Shown here piece by piece: positions 5,623 through 7,970 of a DNA stretch of 7,970 nucleotides. The stretch is from Bacteroidales bacterium (GTDB lineage Bacteria > Bacteroidota > Bacteroidia > Bacteroidales > VadinHA17). Location: NCBI GenBank assembly GCA_025455505.1, contig JALOMK010000093.1, positions 1-7,970 on the forward strand, read 5' to 3'. Every line of letters starts with the position of its first letter. Position 1 is the first letter of the stretch. Made by a program: the position numbers and the translations under genes. Below the pieces are notes generated by a model that was given only the letters and a program-made list of their open reading frames with translations, was not told where the DNA came from and did not search any database.

Positions 5623-7881
5623 TCACTTTCCGGACTGCACAACCCGGATGATTCGCGCGTCAGTTCCCGGGATGTGAATACTTATTGCAGCATGCCGTTC
5701 ACCGGTTCCTTCATTGGCTTGCGCGGTAATTATAAGCTGCCTGAATCCTTCCCCGCTTTCTGAAGATGCTTTTAGCCAGGCTTCAGAACATTTCAGGGTC
5801 CAGCCTGTGTTCGATGTAATGTAAACCGGCTGTGAATCGCCTCCTGCTGCAGGAAACTTAAGACTCTGATGTGAGATGCCGATAACGGGTGGACCTCCCT
5901 TCTGGGTAATGCTGATCTCCACAGGCTCAAGACCGGGAGAAACAAGCCTCAGAAAAGTACTCCTGGCAGTCACACCCGGATTTGAACCAACCCTTAAGTC
6001 AAGGTCCTTGTCGAGAATTCCCGCCTCATCGCTGACTCTCAGCCAGGGAGCACCGGTGATTATTTCCCAGGCACTGTTGGACCTTATTGGCAGGACTGTT
6101 CCGCTTTCCCCGGCAGCATCAACATCAAGGTGCGCGACAGGCGCTGAAGCAAACGGCCTGGACGATGCCTGGTTGACCATGACCTCCTGCTTTCTTCCTC
6201 CGCCGCTTATCGTCACCAGCGCTGAACGACCATTGCGCCGGTTTGGCTTCACTTTTATTGTCACGGTATCACTTGCAGCGTATGATTTCCTGACACTTCT
6301 TGCCCACAGGCGTGAACTTCTGACATGTACGGGGCCCGTCGAGGACACTGTTAAAGAACCGCTGAGCAGGCTGTCAGCGCCGAAAGTAAGTGAAGCCCGC
6401 GAAACGTTAAGGTAACCGGTTTCAAAATGATGTGAAGCAAAATCGAGGAATGCAGGCCAGTCCGGCGCATCCGTATGACCGCCTGTATGATACCTGTATG
6501 CCAGGTTCCCCCCGATATAGGCCTTGTCAATCAACGGCTTCCTGTCATCCATTATAAGACCCCTTACCCCGAGCAGCTCGTAAACAGGAGAAGCATCCCT
6601 TGCAGTAAGATACATGCCATAAGGGTCTGTCCATGTTGAGTTATTCCCGGCGTTGATAAAAACAGGCCGTGGAGCACACAGTGCAAGCAGGGAGTGAGCA
6701 TCAACCGGGCAGTCCTCTATTTTTCTCGGGAGGTAGCTTCCAGGCTCCTTTTCCCCCGCCCACCTGAAAAAATTGCCGGCCATCCAGTGGTACTCGTTTA
6801 CCCCTGTCGAGTGTTCAAGGTCCTGCCCCCAGTGCCGCCGGTTCATCTTTGTACCAAGGCTTCCGGCATCGCTCGGGAAACCGATTGCCACCCTTGGCTC
6901 ATAAGCCATTGTCACAAGTGTCGCCTTGCCATAGCGCGAATGACCTGTAAGACCGATCACTGATGCTTTTACATCCCTGTCGTCTTCGAAATAGTCGATC
7001 AGGCGGCTGACACCCCAGCTCCAGGCGGCGAGGGTTCCCCAATCGCCCGGCCGGCGCCAGTCTCCCTTGTTTACAAGACCGATCAGATAGCTTGTCAGAC
7101 CGGCACCGTTGTCGGGCTGAAGGCGTGTAAGGTCGAAAATGCAGATCCCCCAGCCCCTGGCCTGCACCCGTTCCCAGTATGTTTCAATAATATTGCCGAA
7201 GCCTCCGAATACAATTATTACAGGCACAGGGCCATCCGCATTGGCCGGGGTTCTGAGAGTTGCTGAAATTTGAGGTCTGTTTCTTACGGCGGGGTAGCGC
7301 GAAATGTCAATTTGTCCTGTCAGCTCTTTCTGGATATACGAGGAACTCCCCCTGCCACCGGCAGTCCGGTTAACGCTCCATGTAACACCAGGGAGCACAG
7401 AGTCGGGAGGTATGAAACCGTAAAGATGCTCTTTTACATCTCTCAAAACTTCAGGGCGTCTGCGCGACCACCATTCGCCGGATGTGGAGATGACTGTCCC
7501 GTCATGCATCTCAAGCAGGTTTATCGGGCTGTAATCGCCAAGTCTGAGCGAATCGGCTCCGGGGAAGAAACCCGCAGACCGGTCGGAGTAATTATTCCAT
7601 AGCCCGAATGCTGATCTTGTTATCGTGTATTTTTTGTCGTTTGTCCAGTTCGCTTCGGGGTTACCAGGGTCAGATGGACGCGCATCTGCAGGCCTGTTCT
7701 TATCCTCTGCTTTCGGAGCCAGTTCCGGCAGCCTGATTCCAAGCTGCCACAGCATCTGGTCGCGGTCGAGCTGAGCCGAAACATCCGCCGGCGGAAAATC
7801 CGGGTACGAAACCTGCGCTGCGGTGGATATCTGCAACAGGAGTAAAATAATGATTTTGCTGGTTCTGAGTATTATACTCAT
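5623..7881 (-). CDS. Secreted CE15 glucuronoyl esterase with C-terminal BACON domains
   Basis: CE15 enzymes hydrolyse the ester linking the carboxyl of (4-O-methyl)glucuronic acid on xylan to lignin alcohols. The protein has 752 residues, well above a bare CE15 domain (about 400). A signal peptide is clear (hydrophobic 10-18, probable cleavage TAA before Gln23). The alpha/beta-hydrolase region spans about 110-490. The nucleophile is S315 in GHSRYGK (313-319), the likely catalytic His is H469 in YHTGGHT (464-470), and acids are available at D338 (FPSDAG) and D394 (CPVDAHSLLALCAPRPV, 391-407). The C-terminal part holds two BACON-type domains (about 577-662 with W605/W613, and 666-750 with W694/W702, each ending in a VxQ- or ITQ-like strand). 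A more diverged similar unit lies at about 492-571. BACON domains may bind glycans or act as spacers. An in-frame TAA directly before the ATG fixes the start. The gene is convergent with DUF6807, with no bases between the two stop codons. Confidence 0.92.
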   Translation of the reverse strand: MSIILRTSKIIILLLLQISTAAQVSYPDFPPADVSAQLDRDQMLWQLGIRLPELAPKAEDKNRPADARPSDPGNPEANWTNDKKYTITRSAFGLWNNYSDRSAGFFPGADSLRLGDYSPINLLEMHDGTVISTSGEWWSRRRPEVLRDVKEHLYGFIPPDSVLPGVTWSVNRTAGGRGSSSYIQKELTGQIDISRYPAVRNRPQISATLRTPANADGPVPVIIVFGGFGNIIETYWERVQARGWGICIFDLTRLQPDNGAGLTSYLIGLVNKGDWRRPGDWGTLAAWSWGVSRLIDYFEDDRDVKASVIGLTGHSRYGKATLVTMAYEPRVAIGFPSDAGSLGTKMNRRHWGQDLEHSTGVNEYHWMAGNFFRWAGEKEPGSYLPRKIEDCPVDAHSLLALCAPRPVFINAGNNSTWTDPYGMYLTARDASPVYELLGVRGLIMDDRKPLIDKAYIGGNLAYRYHTGGHTDAPDWPAFLDFASHHFETGYLNVSRASLTFGADSLLSGSLTVSSTGPVHVRSSRLWARSVRKSYAASDTVTIKVKPNRRNGRSALVTISGGGRKQEVMVNQASSRPFASAPVAHLDVDAAGESGTVLPIRSNSAWEIITGAPWLRVSDEAGILDKDLDLRVGSNPGVTARSTFLRLVSPGLEPVEISITQKGGPPVIGISHQSLKFPAAGGDSQPVYITSNTGWTLKCSEAWLKASSESGEGFRQLIITAQANEGTGERHAAISIHIPGTDARIIRVVQSGK
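7866..7880. repeat. Perfect palindrome overlapping the esterase start codon
   Basis: TGAGTATTATACTCA is a perfect inverted repeat with 7-base arms around a single central base. On the - strand it covers the last two bases of the ATG (7881-7879) and the next codons (Ser-Ile-Ile-Leu). In the mRNA it could form a six-pair hairpin with a UAA loop that hides part of the start codon. As DNA it could be a small operator. Neither role is shown, and an arm of this length can occur by chance. Confidence 0.45.
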
Positions 7882-7970
7882 TTAAGTGTTATTAACCAAT
7901 ATTTATCAATGCAAGTCAAAGCTTACCTTATACCGCATGCCACAAGCCGCATACCTTCTTGTTACCCACC
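7882..7970 (-). promoter_or_regulatory. Upstream region of the esterase gene
   Basis: These 89 bases precede the esterase start and must hold its leader and probably its promoter. On the - strand the part next to the ATG is AT-rich (7882-7915) and has no Shine-Dalgarno. A TTTGAC stretch lies at about 7915-7920, but I see no well-spaced TAnnTTTG partner, so no promoter is placed exactly. No coding sequence is supported here. Confidence 0.3.
7933..7955. repeat. Short direct repeat CCGCATRCC
   Basis: CCGCATGCC (7933-7941) and CCGCATACC (7947-7955) are near-identical copies at a 14-base period, differing at one base. They sit in non-coding sequence at the window edge and may be the beginning of a longer intergenic repeat or a pair of protein-binding sites. 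The copies are too few and too short to classify. Confidence 0.3.

Noticed and set aside
5629..5648. Hairpin TCCGG/CCGGA just after the convergent stops as a terminator.
   Set aside because: It has only five pairs, a 10-base loop and no T-tract, and it lies inside the esterase coding sequence.
5876..6415. A 179-codon + strand open frame opposite the esterase gene.
   Set aside because: It lies fully inside the coding sequence of the esterase on the other strand, has no family motif, and reads like an antisense shadow of the BACON region.

Overview
The window most likely comes from a member of the Bacteroidota (Bacteroidales-like; roughly half GC inside genes). The evidence is tandem BACON-type domains, signal peptides that appear to be cut just before Gln (GH115 and CE15), AT-rich gene starts without Shine-Dalgarno sequences, a match to the Bacteroidota -7 promoter motif TAnnTTTG, and the enzyme families present. 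It is a carbohydrate-degradation locus aimed at the glucuronic-acid side chains of plant xylan. No SusC/SusD pair, regulator, RNA gene, insertion sequence or CRISPR array is visible.

Layout: positions 1-290 hold no intact gene, but about 50 codons of a broken type II secretion / type IV pilus ATPase (GspE/PilB-like) can be read on the + strand at about 48-209. Three + strand genes follow. The first is a secreted GH115 alpha-glucuronidase (291-3248). After an 80-base gap with a possible promoter comes a Gfo/Idh/MocA-family oxidoreductase with a twin-arginine signal (3329-4708). Five bases later comes a secreted protein of the 'PmoA'/DUF6807 family (4714-5622). A CE15 glucuronoyl esterase with C-terminal BACON-type domains (5623-7881) is convoded on the - strand; its stop codon directly abuts that of the DUF6807 gene. 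The last 89 bases (7882-7970) are the upstream region of the esterase.

How the genes may work together: CE15 esterases cut the ester between (4-O-methyl)glucuronic acid on xylan and lignin alcohols, and GH115 enzymes remove that glucuronic acid from xylan. These two give a coherent route for freeing glucuronoxylan from lignin and stripping its side chains. The exported oxidoreductase and the DUF6807 protein are very probably co-translated. They have no established substrate and are the least explained part of the locus. An oxidative step on a released uronic acid or uronoside is a hypothesis only.
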